Positions 19,313 through 28,263 of a stretch of 64,000 bases of DNA are shown one piece after another. Within the stretch, counting starts at the first letter, position 1, and every line of letters starts with the position of its first letter. The translations under genes and the position numbers were made by a program. The DNA lies in the NCBI GenBank assembly GCA_002862645.1, contig PKDQ01000011.1:1-64000 (forward strand), given 5' to 3'. Under the pieces are notes generated by a model, which worked only from the letters and a program-made list of their open reading frames with translations, was not told where the DNA came from and made no database searches. Origin of the DNA: Flavobacteriaceae bacterium. Its GTDB lineage: Bacteria > Bacteroidota > Bacteroidia > Flavobacteriales > Flavobacteriaceae.

Positions 19313-19687
19313 ATGGCACATAAACTTTCTATTTTTCGTGGACTTGTAACATTTAAGTCCAACATTCAAAAAATTTGGGGTGTACTAGTTTTCCTCTCTA
19401 TCGTAACAGCAGTAGAAGTTGCGCTGGGGATCATCAAACCTTCAGTTTTACTAACGCCTGTGTTGGGTATGAAAGGATTGAACTGGATTTTTATTGTACT
19501 CACCCTGGTAAAGGCTTACTATATTGCTTGGGACTTTATGCACTTAAGAGATGAAAAACGTAGTTTTACTTCATCCATTGTTTTGCCGTTGTTAATTCTT
19601 ATTCCTTACCTAATGTTTATCCTACTTGTTGAGGCCGACTATATTTATAACGTCATGTTAGACGGTTTTGTAAGTTGGAATTTCTAA
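19313..19687 (+). CDS. Cytochrome c oxidase subunit IV (caa3/bo3-type small subunit)
   Basis: Small three-helix membrane protein (124 aa) of the prokaryotic cytochrome c oxidase subunit IV family, thought to stabilise the complex. The ATG at 19313, one base after the preceding stop, is preferred over an upstream start that would overlap subunit III by 50 nt. Visible segments: 'IWGVLVFLSIVTAVEVALGI', 'LNWIFIVLTLVKAYYIAWDF' with a following 'MHLRDEK', and 'IVLPLLILIPYLMFILLVEADY'. Confidence 0.88.
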   Translation: MAHKLSIFRGLVTFKSNIQKIWGVLVFLSIVTAVEVALGIIKPSVLLTPVLGMKGLNWIFIVLTLVKAYYIAWDFMHLRDEKRSFTSSIVLPLLILIPYLMFILLVEADYIYNVMLDGFVSWNF

Positions 19688-19694
19688 ACAAATC

Positions 19695-20318
19695 ATGAAA
19701 AAATATATCGTTCTTGCCATCCTGTTTGTTTTTCCGCTGGCGGTATATTTATTTTTTGCATCAGGAGTCAATCACTTTGCCAAACTCCCAGTACTTACCC
19801 AAGATGTTGATGAAGTAGCGCAGTATTCTGAATTTCAATTCGAGGATCGTATCAGCATATTGGCTTTTTTTGGTAATAACCTTGAAAATAAAAAGACCTT
19901 AGCGCTGAACCTTAATCAGATGATTTATAAGCGGTTCTATCAGTTTGCAGACTTTCAATTTTTGATTGCATTGCCCGCAGGTTCTGAGGCAGCCGCCGAA
20001 CAGCTCAGATCTGAAATTGCGGGTGTTACTGGAACGGATATGTCGCGGTGGAATGTGGTGTTTTTGCCAGAAGATCAGTTAAAAGGTCTCTTTGGAAGTT
20101 TGTACTTACCGCTAAATCTAGATCAAAATCTTTCTAGCCCATATGTGTTTATCGTGGACAGGGGTGGCAATTTACGAGGCCGTGACGACGACGAATTTGT
20201 TGGCTATGATGCCCGATCTGCAGCAGATATCAATAACAATATGGTAGATGATGTTAAGGTCATACTTGCAGAATATAGACTGGCATTAAAAAAATACAAT
20301 CAAACGCGAAAACGCTAG
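19695..20318 (+). CDS. SCO-like membrane-anchored thioredoxin-fold protein without the Cys pair
   Basis: 207 aa with one N-terminal membrane anchor (about 4-22) and a periplasmic domain. The C-terminal half ('PYVFIVDRGGNLRGRDD') parallels the 'YFALVDKNGYLRSRTD' region of the SCO1 gene that follows, so I read it as a SCO/thioredoxin relative. There is no Cys at all, so copper binding by the SCO mechanism is excluded. Its place between subunit IV and SCO1 points to a role in oxidase assembly. The family assignment is an inference from this local likeness and order. Confidence 0.65.
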   Translation: MKKYIVLAILFVFPLAVYLFFASGVNHFAKLPVLTQDVDEVAQYSEFQFEDRISILAFFGNNLENKKTLALNLNQMIYKRFYQFADFQFLIALPAGSEAAAEQLRSEIAGVTGTDMSRWNVVFLPEDQLKGLFGSLYLPLNLDQNLSSPYVFIVDRGGNLRGRDDDEFVGYDARSAADINNNMVDDVKVILAEYRLALKKYNQTRKR

Positions 20319-20321
20319 CTC

Positions 20322-21020
20322 ATGCGTCGTTACTCTTACATAGTTGTTACTTTTATTATTTTAATTTTTGGGATTATTGTGGTGCCTAATATTGTTACTC
20401 GTATTCAAGAATCTGATCGAGTAGATACAACAAGACTTAGCGCTCAAATGCCTCTTGCATTTATTGAACTCAATGGAGAAGCAAAACGCGTTCCAGACTT
20501 TGTGTTTACCAATCAAGATAACCGGCTTATTTCAAACGAAGACTACCTTGGGAAGGTTTATGTGGTTGAGTTTTTCTTTACTTCCTGTCCAACCATTTGC
20601 CCTATCATGAATACCAATATGAAGCGTTTGGAAAATGCCTTTGGTGACCGTGATGATTTTGGCATTGCCTCTTTTACCATAGATCCAGAAAAAGACACGC
20701 CGGCACAACTTAAACGATATGCCGAAAACCTAGCGGTTTTTAGTCAAAACTGGCATTTTCTTACGGGCAATATTGATAATATTTACGATTTAGCGAACAA
20801 AGGATTTAATATTTTTGCTGGAATTAATCCTGCTGTTGCAGGGGGGTTTGAACACCAAGGCTACTTTGCCCTTGTGGATAAAAATGGCTACCTTCGTTCG
20901 AGAACAGATCAGTTTGGCAATCCTATTGTCTATTACTTGGGTGTCCCTGAGGATGAGATTGAAGTACAAGGCACAGATATGTTGCTTGAAGATGTTCGAA
21001 AATTGCTAGAAAATGAATAA
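20322..21020 (+). CDS. SCO1/SenC copper chaperone for cytochrome oxidase
   Basis: Membrane-anchored thioredoxin-fold protein that delivers or reduces copper for the CuA site of CoxB. The N-terminal anchor spans residues 7-24. Metal ligands are present: C89-P-T-I-C93 and the distal His178 in 'FEHQGYF'. 232 aa, normal length. It follows the Cys-less paralogue by three bases and overlaps the DUF420 gene by 8 nt, so it lies in a tight operon. Confidence 0.93.
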   Translation: MRRYSYIVVTFIILIFGIIVVPNIVTRIQESDRVDTTRLSAQMPLAFIELNGEAKRVPDFVFTNQDNRLISNEDYLGKVYVVEFFFTSCPTICPIMNTNMKRLENAFGDRDDFGIASFTIDPEKDTPAQLKRYAENLAVFSQNWHFLTGNIDNIYDLANKGFNIFAGINPAVAGGFEHQGYFALVDKNGYLRSRTDQFGNPIVYYLGVPEDEIEVQGTDMLLEDVRKLLENE

Positions 21021-21534
21021 GAAGATAAACAAAGCGTATAACGCGATTATTATCGTTGTATCCATTTTGATCCCAGTAGTTGTTGCTGTTTTGTCAAGGG
21101 TACGTATACCAAATATAGCCCCGCTAGACATGCTACCTCCCATCTATGCTATTATTAATGGCGCCACCGCCATATTATTAGTTGTTGCTGTCATACAAAT
21201 CAAGCGTGGGAATAAGGGGAAACACCAAGTATTGATGAAAATCAACATCTTATTGTCGCTCCTTTTTCTGATTATGTATATCGCCTATCATGTTACTTCA
21301 GAAATGGCCATTTATGGAGGTGAGGGCATAATTCGATATGTCTATTACTTTATTTTGGCATCTCATATTATACTTTCAGGCATACTGGTTCCCTTGGTTC
21401 TGCTCACTTATAAACACGCTGCTTTTGGTGAATACCTTAAGCATCGTAAGTTGGCAAAAATAACCTTTCCAATATGGTTCTATGTAGCGGTTACGGGTGT
21501 TGTTGTCTACTTGATGATTTCTCCTTATTACTAG
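21013..21534 (+). CDS. DUF420 membrane protein
   Basis: 173 aa with five hydrophobic segments and conserved His residues in 'YHVTSEM' and 'ASHIILSGILVPL'. Matches the DUF420 family, whose members (for example CtaM/YozB in Firmicutes) are linked to cytochrome oxidase maturation. It overlaps SCO1 by 8 nt, which supports an assembly role here. Confidence 0.85.
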   Translation: MNKKINKAYNAIIIVVSILIPVVVAVLSRVRIPNIAPLDMLPPIYAIINGATAILLVVAVIQIKRGNKGKHQVLMKINILLSLLFLIMYIAYHVTSEMAIYGGEGIIRYVYYFILASHIILSGILVPLVLLTYKHAAFGEYLKHRKLAKITFPIWFYVAVTGVVVYLMISPYY

Positions 21535-21535
21535 T

Positions 21536-21733
21536 ATGATGGACGTGCTGTTAAGCCTTTATTCAAACTTGACATATGTGCAATGCGCCATGTGTAGAGC
21601 AGTCTTGGAGACTGGCGCAGATGCGGAAACCGCAAAAAGCCTCAATGATGGAATTGTATACCTTATGGTCGTGCCATATATATTGGTGGGTATAGTGGGT
21701 TACTTTGTATATCAGCAGCTTAATAAAAAGTAA
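21536..21733 (+). CDS. Small membrane protein with a CxxC motif, oxidase operon
   Basis: 65 aa, starting at one of two adjacent ATGs right after the DUF420 stop. It has a Cys pair in 'VQCAMCRAVL' (C17 and C20, counting the first Met) and one C-terminal membrane helix ('GIVYLMVVPYILVGIVGYFVY'). I recognise no named family. Its position as the last gene of the oxidase accessory operon and its Cys pair suggest a small metal or redox partner of the oxidase, which is an inference. Confidence 0.75.
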   Translation: MMDVLLSLYSNLTYVQCAMCRAVLETGADAETAKSLNDGIVYLMVVPYILVGIVGYFVYQQLNKK

Positions 21734-21741
21734 TATGTTTG
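21734..21741 (+). promoter_or_regulatory. Candidate -7 box upstream of the ABC exporter operon
   Basis: TATGTTTG fits TAnnTTTG and starts just after the stop of the 65-aa gene, 64 nt before the ATP-binding protein. No TTG at the 20-nt spacing. The 72-nt gap also holds the palindrome GTCTTAAGAC near 21780. Confidence 0.4.
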
Positions 21742-21805
21742 TAACATAAATCTCTTTTCCTCGTTATATGAAACATGGAGTCTTAAGACGTTACCTAATT
21801 TTACT

Positions 21806-22510
21806 ATGATAGAAATTAAAGATTTGCACAAGTCCTATACCATGGGCAAAAGCACCTTACACGTTTTAAAGGGTATAAATTTCAGCGTCGCTGAGGGGGA
21901 GATGGTCGCCATTATGGGCTCTTCGGGCTCTGGGAAGTCTACATTGCTTAATATTTTAGGCATGCTCGACGTTGCAAACGAAGGCACTTACAATCTTGAT
22001 GGAAAAATCATCAAAGACCTAGACGAAACCAAGGCAGCTGTATACAGAAACAAGTTTCTGGGGTTTGTGTTCCAATCGTTTAACTTGATATCATATAAAA
22101 CAGCATTAGAAAATGTCATGCTGCCCTTGTATTACCAAAAAATAGCTAGGAAAGAACGTCAAAAAAGCGCCCAAAAATATTTGGAACATGTTGGTCTTGG
22201 CCCTTGGGCAACCCATCAGCCCAACGAATTATCTGGAGGTCAAAAACAACGTGTGGCCATTGCCCGTGCTTTGGTTTCAGAGCCCAAAGTCTTGTTGGCC
22301 GACGAGCCTACAGGTGCACTTGATACCAAGACGTCTTATGAACTCATGGACTTGCTTCAAAAAATCAACGATGCAGGAAAAACGTTGCTGATTGTAACTC
22401 ACGAATTAGACATTGCTAATATGTGTAAGCGTATTGTGCATTTACGTGATGGCATCATTGTTGAGAATAAGAAAGTCGACCAAGTCAAAGCAAGTCAATA
22501 TGTGGAGTAG
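21806..22510 (+). CDS. ABC transporter ATP-binding protein, MacB/LolD type
   Basis: ATPase of a type VII (MacB-like) ABC system. Walker A GSSGSGKST starts at residue 38, the signature LSGGQ at about 142, Walker B 'VLLADEPTGALD' follows, and the switch His is in 'LLIVTHE'. 234 aa. It overlaps the first permease gene by 11 nt. Together with two MacB-like permeases, an HlyD-like adaptor and a TolC-like channel it forms a complete tripartite export or mechanotransmission system. The substrate cannot be told from sequence. Confidence 0.93.
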   Translation: MIEIKDLHKSYTMGKSTLHVLKGINFSVAEGEMVAIMGSSGSGKSTLLNILGMLDVANEGTYNLDGKIIKDLDETKAAVYRNKFLGFVFQSFNLISYKTALENVMLPLYYQKIARKERQKSAQKYLEHVGLGPWATHQPNELSGGQKQRVAIARALVSEPKVLLADEPTGALDTKTSYELMDLLQKINDAGKTLLIVTHELDIANMCKRIVHLRDGIIVENKKVDQVKASQYVE

Positions 22511-23729
22511 GGACCGTTGGCAAGAAATGTTTTATACGCTGCGTAAGAACAAATTGCGCACAACACTATCGGGTTTTACCGTAGCCTTGGGTATATTCAT
22601 TTTTGTTGTCCTTTTTGGTTTTGGCAATGGGCTTAAAAACGCATTCGAACAATTTTTTGTGGATGACTCAACCAATACAATATGGTTATATCCCGGTAGA
22701 ACAGAAAAACCGTATCGGGGATATAAGGCTAAACGACGGATTATTTTTAAAAATGATGATTTGACCGATATCAAACAAAACTTCTCTTTTTTTATTGATT
22801 ATATCACGCCAAGAATTTCAAGAGGTGCATTGGTAAAATACGCTGGTGAAAGTAACAATTACACGATTAGGGCGGTAGCACCAGGGCACCAATATGCAGA
22901 AAAAACCATGGTCACCCATGGGCGGTATATCAATGCCCTTGATGTAAAAAATAAAACCAAGTATGCTACCATTGGCAGATTAGTAGCACAAGACCTATTT
23001 GGGAACAAGCCAGCGCTTGGAAAAAACATCAATGTTGGTGGTATTTCATTTAAGGTCATAGGAGTGTTTAAAGATGCAGGCGGAGATAACGAAGAGCGCT
23101 TAATTTATATCCCATATACCACGCGGCAACAAATGGAAAAAAGCAATGATAGGGTTGATCAAATTATGGTTGCTTTTAGGCCAGAGCTCGGGTATGCAGG
23201 TGCTATGGCTTTTGAAAAAAAACTCAATACGTTTATACGCAAAAAACACAATATTGCCCCATCCGACAGGGGCGGCATTTACGTTCGAAATGTTGCTGAA
23301 GATTTTAGACAAACCCAAAACATAGGCTCGGTATTGCAATATGTTGTCTTGTTTATTGGGATAGGCACCTTATTGGCAGGTATTATTGGCATTTCAAACA
23401 TCATGGTTTTTGTGGTAAAAGAACGCACCAAGGAGTTAGGTATTCGCAAGGCCATAGGCGCAACACCCAAGTCTATTGTTGGGATGATACTACAAGAGTC
23501 TGTTTTTATTACAGCAATCGCTGGTTATGCTGGATTGCTTGCTGGAGTTGGGACCTTATCACTTATCGGCGATTCATTAGAAGATTATTTTATTACCAAT
23601 CCTTACATTGACACCAGCGAGGCTGTTGGCGCAACTGTTATATTGGTTGTTTTTGGTGCTATTGCGGGATATATTCCAGCTCGGCGCGCGGCTAAAATTA
23701 AACCCATAATTGCTTTAAGAGACGAATAA
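22500..23729 (+). CDS. ABC transporter permease, MacB/FtsX family (first copy)
   Basis: 409 aa with the MacB architecture: an N-terminal helix ('LRTTLSGFTVALGIFIFVVLFGF'), a large periplasmic domain (about 45-280), and three C-terminal helices. The FtsX signature 'ERTKELGIRKAIGATPKSI' is present. The ATG at 22500 is chosen because it begins 'MWSRDRWQEMF', which matches the start of the second permease; the longer frame upstream is only the overlap with the ATPase gene. The pair probably forms a heterodimer. Confidence 0.92.
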   Translation: MWSRDRWQEMFYTLRKNKLRTTLSGFTVALGIFIFVVLFGFGNGLKNAFEQFFVDDSTNTIWLYPGRTEKPYRGYKAKRRIIFKNDDLTDIKQNFSFFIDYITPRISRGALVKYAGESNNYTIRAVAPGHQYAEKTMVTHGRYINALDVKNKTKYATIGRLVAQDLFGNKPALGKNINVGGISFKVIGVFKDAGGDNEERLIYIPYTTRQQMEKSNDRVDQIMVAFRPELGYAGAMAFEKKLNTFIRKKHNIAPSDRGGIYVRNVAEDFRQTQNIGSVLQYVVLFIGIGTLLAGIIGISNIMVFVVKERTKELGIRKAIGATPKSIVGMILQESVFITAIAGYAGLLAGVGTLSLIGDSLEDYFITNPYIDTSEAVGATVILVVFGAIAGYIPARRAAKIKPIIALRDE

Positions 23730-24994
23730 TGTTAACAACCCTATTTGATCGCGATACATGGCAAGAAATTTTTGGCTCAATCCAAAAAAACAAATTACGC
23801 ACGATGGTAACCGTAATAGGCGTGTTGTGGGGGATTTTTATTTATATCTCCCTGTCAGGTGCTTCAAAGGGGTTGGACAACGGTTTTGAGCGTGAATTTG
23901 AAGAGGTTGCAATCAATAGCTTATTTGTCTGGGCACAAAATACCAGCATTCCCTATGACGGCTTTCGAACAGGAAGAAGAATGCAGTTAAAACTTGATGA
24001 TAAGGCATTTTTACAAAAGCGTATTCCAGAACTCCAATATATAGCTCCACGTGTTGCTCGAGGTGCTTTTGGTGGTTCGGGTTCCGATGTTAAACACAAA
24101 GGGAAAAGCGGCTCTTATGCCATTTTCGGTGACTTTCCTATTTTAGTAAAAATTGCCACTAAAGACATATATAACGGAGGCCGTTTCATCAATCAGTCCG
24201 ATATTGATAATCAACGTAAGGTATGCGTAATTGGCGAGCGAACGCAAGAAGAGCTTTTCGAAGCGAAGGAAAATCCAATAGGCGCATTTATAGAAATTGA
24301 CGGCATGTATTTTAAAGTTGTCGGGGTGCATAAGTTTACACCTGGTGGGGGATTTGAAAGCGATAGCGACATCTTTATTCCATTTACAACGTTTAAGGTA
24401 TTGTATAATACTGGAGATAGAGTCAACTGGTTTGCCATGGCAGCTTATGACGATGCCGATGTGGTTGCTGTTGAGGCCGATATTAAAGCTGCCTTACGTG
24501 TAAAACACCGTGTGCACCCTGATGATGAGCGGGCTTTTGGAAGCTTTAATTTAGGTGAGGTCTTCAACAAAGTAAAAGGATTCTCAAACGGCATGTATAT
24601 CCTCTCATTGATTGTGGGGATTGCTACTATTTTAGCTGGCGTTGTAGGCATTGGAAATATCTTATTAATCTCTGTTCGTGAACGCACCAAGGAGTTGGGT
24701 ATTCGCCGCGCATTGGGTGCCACACCTATCGAAGTACGGGCACAGATCATCATTGAGTCTGTATTCCTGACACTTATTGCAGGGATTGTGGGGATTATCT
24801 TAGGCGCTTTTGTTTTAGCGCTTCTTGGCTATGTATTCAAAGACCCCTTGATTCCTTTTGTTAACCCAACAGTACCCATTAAATTTATTTTAGGCGCACT
24901 TGTGCTGATGGTCGGATTAGGCACCCTAATTGGACTTATTCCAGCACAACGAGCCGTTAGTATCAAACCCATAGACGCACTAAGAGAAGAATAA
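23729..24994 (+). CDS. ABC transporter permease, MacB/FtsX family (second copy)
   Basis: 421 aa, a paralogue of the gene before it: same N-terminal 'RDTWQEIFGSIQKNKLRT', same periplasmic domain and 'ERTKELGIRRALGATPIEV' signature before the last helices. Its ATG shares a base with the previous stop (TAATG). Two tandem permeases with one ATPase suggest a heterodimeric transporter. Confidence 0.92.
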   Translation: MLTTLFDRDTWQEIFGSIQKNKLRTMVTVIGVLWGIFIYISLSGASKGLDNGFEREFEEVAINSLFVWAQNTSIPYDGFRTGRRMQLKLDDKAFLQKRIPELQYIAPRVARGAFGGSGSDVKHKGKSGSYAIFGDFPILVKIATKDIYNGGRFINQSDIDNQRKVCVIGERTQEELFEAKENPIGAFIEIDGMYFKVVGVHKFTPGGGFESDSDIFIPFTTFKVLYNTGDRVNWFAMAAYDDADVVAVEADIKAALRVKHRVHPDDERAFGSFNLGEVFNKVKGFSNGMYILSLIVGIATILAGVVGIGNILLISVRERTKELGIRRALGATPIEVRAQIIIESVFLTLIAGIVGIILGAFVLALLGYVFKDPLIPFVNPTVPIKFILGALVLMVGLGTLIGLIPAQRAVSIKPIDALREE

Positions 24995-25008
24995 TAAACC
25001 CTATTATC

Positions 25009-26145
25009 ATGAAAATAATCAAATATCTTATCATCGCATTTCTTGTTTTTGGAGTGCTTTTTTCTGCAGCATATTTTGCGAAAACCAATAGCAAATCTTC
25101 TATAACCTATCAAACAGAAAAGCTGTTCAAAACCACTATTGAAAAAGAAACGGTTATTACAGGAAAAATTATACCCGAAGATGAGGTAGAAGTAAAGCCT
25201 CAAATAGGAGGGATTATTGACCGAATTTTTGTTAAAGAAGGGGATAAGGTTACTACGGGTGACCTGATTGCTCGAATTAAAGTAGTACCGAACGAACAAA
25301 ATTTAAATGCGGCTAGAGGCCGTCTTAAAAAGGCACAAATTGCCTTGGAAACACGTACTAAAGATTTTGCGCGTAATAAAAAACTATATGATAAGGGAAT
25401 TATTGCCAATGCAGAATTTATAGGAATTGAACTGCAATACAATCAAGCCAAGCAGGACGTGCTTAATGCAAAGAGCGATTTGCAAATTATTCGCGAAGGT
25501 TCTATAGGCGGCTCAAGCGCAGCTAACACAGATATAAGGGCAACCGTTCCAGGAACAGTTCTTGAAATACCTGTTAAAGCAGGTGATCAAGTAATTGAGT
25601 CTAACAGCTTTAATTCAGGTACGACCATAGCTGCTATTGCAGACTTGTCAAAAATGATTTTTGAGGGGAAAGTAGATGAAGCAGAGGTTGCCTCCCTTCA
25701 ATTGGGCATTACGCTCAAGGTAAGTCTTGGTGCAGTTGAAGACCAAGAGTTGGACGCGAAATTAAAATTCATTGCACCAAAAGGCACGGAAGAACAAGGA
25801 GCCGTACAATTTAAAATTGAAGCCGACATGTTGCTTAATGACAGCATAGTAGTGCGTGCAGGTTACAGTGCAAACGCTTCCATTGTTTTAGAGCGTAAAG
25901 TAGATGTGCTCGCACTACGTGAGGCACTCTTGCAGTTTGACCGCAAGACACAAGAGCCTTATGTCCAAATCATGACAGGGGATCAAAAGTTCGAGCGTAA
26001 AGACGTGAAGCTTGGCATATCTGACGGTGAAAATGTGGAAATACTTGAAGGGGTTGAAGAAGCAGATGATGTCAAAGTATGGAACCGCACTGAGGAATTA
26101 AAGGATGACAATCAAAATACAGATACCGATGAAGAAGATGCCTAA
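25009..26145 (+). CDS. HlyD/MacA-type periplasmic adaptor
   Basis: Membrane fusion protein joining the MacB-like permeases to the outer-membrane channel. An N-terminal anchor (about 5-22), a biotinyl-lipoyl half ('EVEVKPQIGGIIDRIFVKEGD'), a coiled-coil hairpin (about 100-155), the second lipoyl half ('IRATVPGTVLEIPVKAGD') and beta-barrel domains follow in order. The C-terminus is very acidic. 378 aa. It overlaps the TolC-like gene. Confidence 0.92.
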   Translation: MKIIKYLIIAFLVFGVLFSAAYFAKTNSKSSITYQTEKLFKTTIEKETVITGKIIPEDEVEVKPQIGGIIDRIFVKEGDKVTTGDLIARIKVVPNEQNLNAARGRLKKAQIALETRTKDFARNKKLYDKGIIANAEFIGIELQYNQAKQDVLNAKSDLQIIREGSIGGSSAANTDIRATVPGTVLEIPVKAGDQVIESNSFNSGTTIAAIADLSKMIFEGKVDEAEVASLQLGITLKVSLGAVEDQELDAKLKFIAPKGTEEQGAVQFKIEADMLLNDSIVVRAGYSANASIVLERKVDVLALREALLQFDRKTQEPYVQIMTGDQKFERKDVKLGISDGENVEILEGVEEADDVKVWNRTEELKDDNQNTDTDEEDA

Positions 26146-27559
26146 ATACGTATCCATAGTAGTGTGCTTTACATGTTTTGCATATAGCTATGGGCAGCAA
26201 TCCGCGCCTTGGACATTGGAAGCAGCAGTAGAACACGCCGTTAAAAATAACCTACAAATCCGAGCAGCTTTTCTAGATGTAATGGATGCAGAAACCTATA
26301 AAAGCCAAGCCGTTGGCAATTTTTTACCTTCGTTGAATATGTCTGCCGGCCATTCGTGGAATATTGGGTTAAACCGAAACCTAACAACAAACTTGTTGGA
26401 AGATTTGACCAATCAATTCTCTAGTGGCGGTTTGGATATGAGTTTAGTTATTTACAATGGACGTCGGAATGTGTATCAACTTATGAGCGCAAATTTGGGT
26501 GTTTTGGCCCGGAAATATCAGCTTGAAGACATGAAGGAAGACGTGATGCTTTTGGTGGTAAATAGCTTTTTACAAGTAGTATTCAGTAAGGAAAATTTAG
26601 CCGTGCAAAATAACCTACTTGAAGTTGCCAAGACAGAACTCGAACAAACCGAAACTCTCGTGGATGCAGGTGTACTACCCAAAGGGGAACTGTTTGAGTT
26701 GCAAGCGACTTTGGCCTCTCAAGAGCAGCAAGCCGTAGCGGCATCTAATAATTATGAGATCGCACGTATTTCTCTAGCCCAGTTGTTGTTGATTGATGAT
26801 TATAAAAACTTTTCCATTGCTGATACCAATTATGACATGGTTGCAGTTACAATTTTAGATAAATCTCCAAAAGAGTTGTTTCAAAAAGCCTTGGAATCTA
26901 GGAACGATATTATGTTGGCGAAAACCAATGTTGAAATCGCTCAGACAAATCTCAAAACCGCCAAATCGGCCTATCAGCCTACTTTGACAGGATATTATGG
27001 ATATAGCTCTCGTATTTCTTATGCGGATAGACTGGTCGCTACAGGCACTTACTCGGCATATCCAATTGGGGTTGTTTATGGAACAGGACAACAGGTGCTC
27101 GCAGCGAGCCCAGATACCGAAGTAGCCAAGCATTTGCCACTTGGCGATCAATGGAGACAAAACGATGGTCATAATTTTGGTTTCAATTTGAGAATCCCCA
27201 TTCTAAATGGATTGGCAGTAAAGAACAATGTGCGTCGTAACAAGGTGAGTGTGGAACGCTCAAATACCCTGTTGTCTCAGCAAAAACAAGACTTAGAACG
27301 TACCATTCAACAGTCTTATGCAGATGCCAAAGGAGCCATTATTGCCTATGAAGCAGCACAAAAAACCACCCTTGCTAGAAAGCAAGCCTATGAATATGCC
27401 CAAAACCGTTTCAGCAATGGGGCAGCTACATCTCTAAATTTTTCTCAAGCAAAACAGCGTTATGACGCTGCAATTTCTGCCGAACTTCAGGGAAAATTTG
27501 ATGCCATTTTTAAGATTAAAGTTTTAGAATTCTACTTCGGCATACCCCTAACGCTCTAA
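26129..27559 (+). CDS. TolC-family outer-membrane channel
   Basis: Outer-membrane efflux channel of the OEP family (476 aa) with a signal peptide ending 'SYGQQ' near residue 23 and two long coiled-coil repeats typical of TolC. The ATG at 26129 gives a clean signal peptide ('MKKMPKYVSIVVCFTCFAYSYG'); the earlier ATG at 26105 adds eight residues and is less likely. It overlaps the adaptor gene by 17 nt and completes the tripartite export system. Confidence 0.9.
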   Translation: MKKMPKYVSIVVCFTCFAYSYGQQSAPWTLEAAVEHAVKNNLQIRAAFLDVMDAETYKSQAVGNFLPSLNMSAGHSWNIGLNRNLTTNLLEDLTNQFSSGGLDMSLVIYNGRRNVYQLMSANLGVLARKYQLEDMKEDVMLLVVNSFLQVVFSKENLAVQNNLLEVAKTELEQTETLVDAGVLPKGELFELQATLASQEQQAVAASNNYEIARISLAQLLLIDDYKNFSIADTNYDMVAVTILDKSPKELFQKALESRNDIMLAKTNVEIAQTNLKTAKSAYQPTLTGYYGYSSRISYADRLVATGTYSAYPIGVVYGTGQQVLAASPDTEVAKHLPLGDQWRQNDGHNFGFNLRIPILNGLAVKNNVRRNKVSVERSNTLLSQQKQDLERTIQQSYADAKGAIIAYEAAQKTTLARKQAYEYAQNRFSNGAATSLNFSQAKQRYDAAISAELQGKFDAIFKIKVLEFYFGIPLTL

Positions 27560-27564
27560 AGTAG

Positions 27565-27572
27565 TATTTTTG
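27565..27572 (+). promoter_or_regulatory. -7 promoter box of tsaB (leaderless)
   Basis: TATTTTTG fits TAnnTTTG and ends 4 nt before the GTG start of tsaB, so the mRNA should begin at the start codon. No TTG is found 20 nt upstream. Confidence 0.55.
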
Positions 27573-27576
27573 CCTC

Positions 27577-28263
27577 GTGGCAAATATCCTAAATATCGAA
27601 ACATCTTCAGAGCAGTGTGGCGTAGCCCTTGCTCATAATACTAATGTTGTTGGGAAAAGAGAGGTATTGGAAAGCGGTTTCACACACGCCAAGCAATTAC
27701 ACATATTAATTGATGAAGTCTTGGATGAATGTGCCGTTTCTCCAGATCAATTAGACGCTGTTGCTGTTAGTTCTGGCCCAGGCTCTTTCACTGGATTGCG
27801 TATCGGATGTGTTGCTGCCAAAGGGCTCTGTTTTGCCCTTGATATTCCGCTTATCGTACTCCCTACGCTTCAAATTTTAGCCGCACCTCACATAAAAAAT
27901 AGCAAGGTGGTCTCATTGCTTGATGCGCGCAGAGATGAGGTATATACCGCTGTTTATGAAAAAGGAGGTGAAATAAAAATACAAATGCATGCACATGTTT
28001 TAACTCCAAACTCATTTGCTGATTTGGCAGCTGACCAAGTTTGTTTTGTGGGCACAGGGGCTGAAAAAACCAAAGACATACTGCCTTCTAACGTTAATTG
28101 GGAGTTTGTTTCAAGCCACCCTTCTGCTGTTGTCATGCCTGCATTGGCATTTGAGGCTTTTGAAAAAAAGCAATTCGCAAACATGCACAGCTTTGCCCCA
28201 GCGTATTTAAAACCCGTTAGGATCACAGCATCTAAAAAAGATGCCTTGGGAAGATCGGCTTAG
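27577..28263 (+). CDS. tsaB: tRNA threonylcarbamoyladenosine biosynthesis protein TsaB
   Basis: Scaffold subunit that works with TsaD and TsaE to make t6A37 in ANN-decoding tRNAs. It has the ASKHA-fold start 'ILNIETSSEQCGVAL' and the signature 'VSSGPGSFTGLRIG'. 228 aa. The start is a GTG at 27577: translation from here gives the expected N-terminus, and the promoter box leaves no room for an earlier start. The stop touches the stop of the convergent retropepsin-like gene. Confidence 0.93.
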   Translation: MANILNIETSSEQCGVALAHNTNVVGKREVLESGFTHAKQLHILIDEVLDECAVSPDQLDAVAVSSGPGSFTGLRIGCVAAKGLCFALDIPLIVLPTLQILAAPHIKNSKVVSLLDARRDEVYTAVYEKGGEIKIQMHAHVLTPNSFADLAADQVCFVGTGAEKTKDILPSNVNWEFVSSHPSAVVMPALAFEAFEKKQFANMHSFAPAYLKPVRITASKKDALGRSA

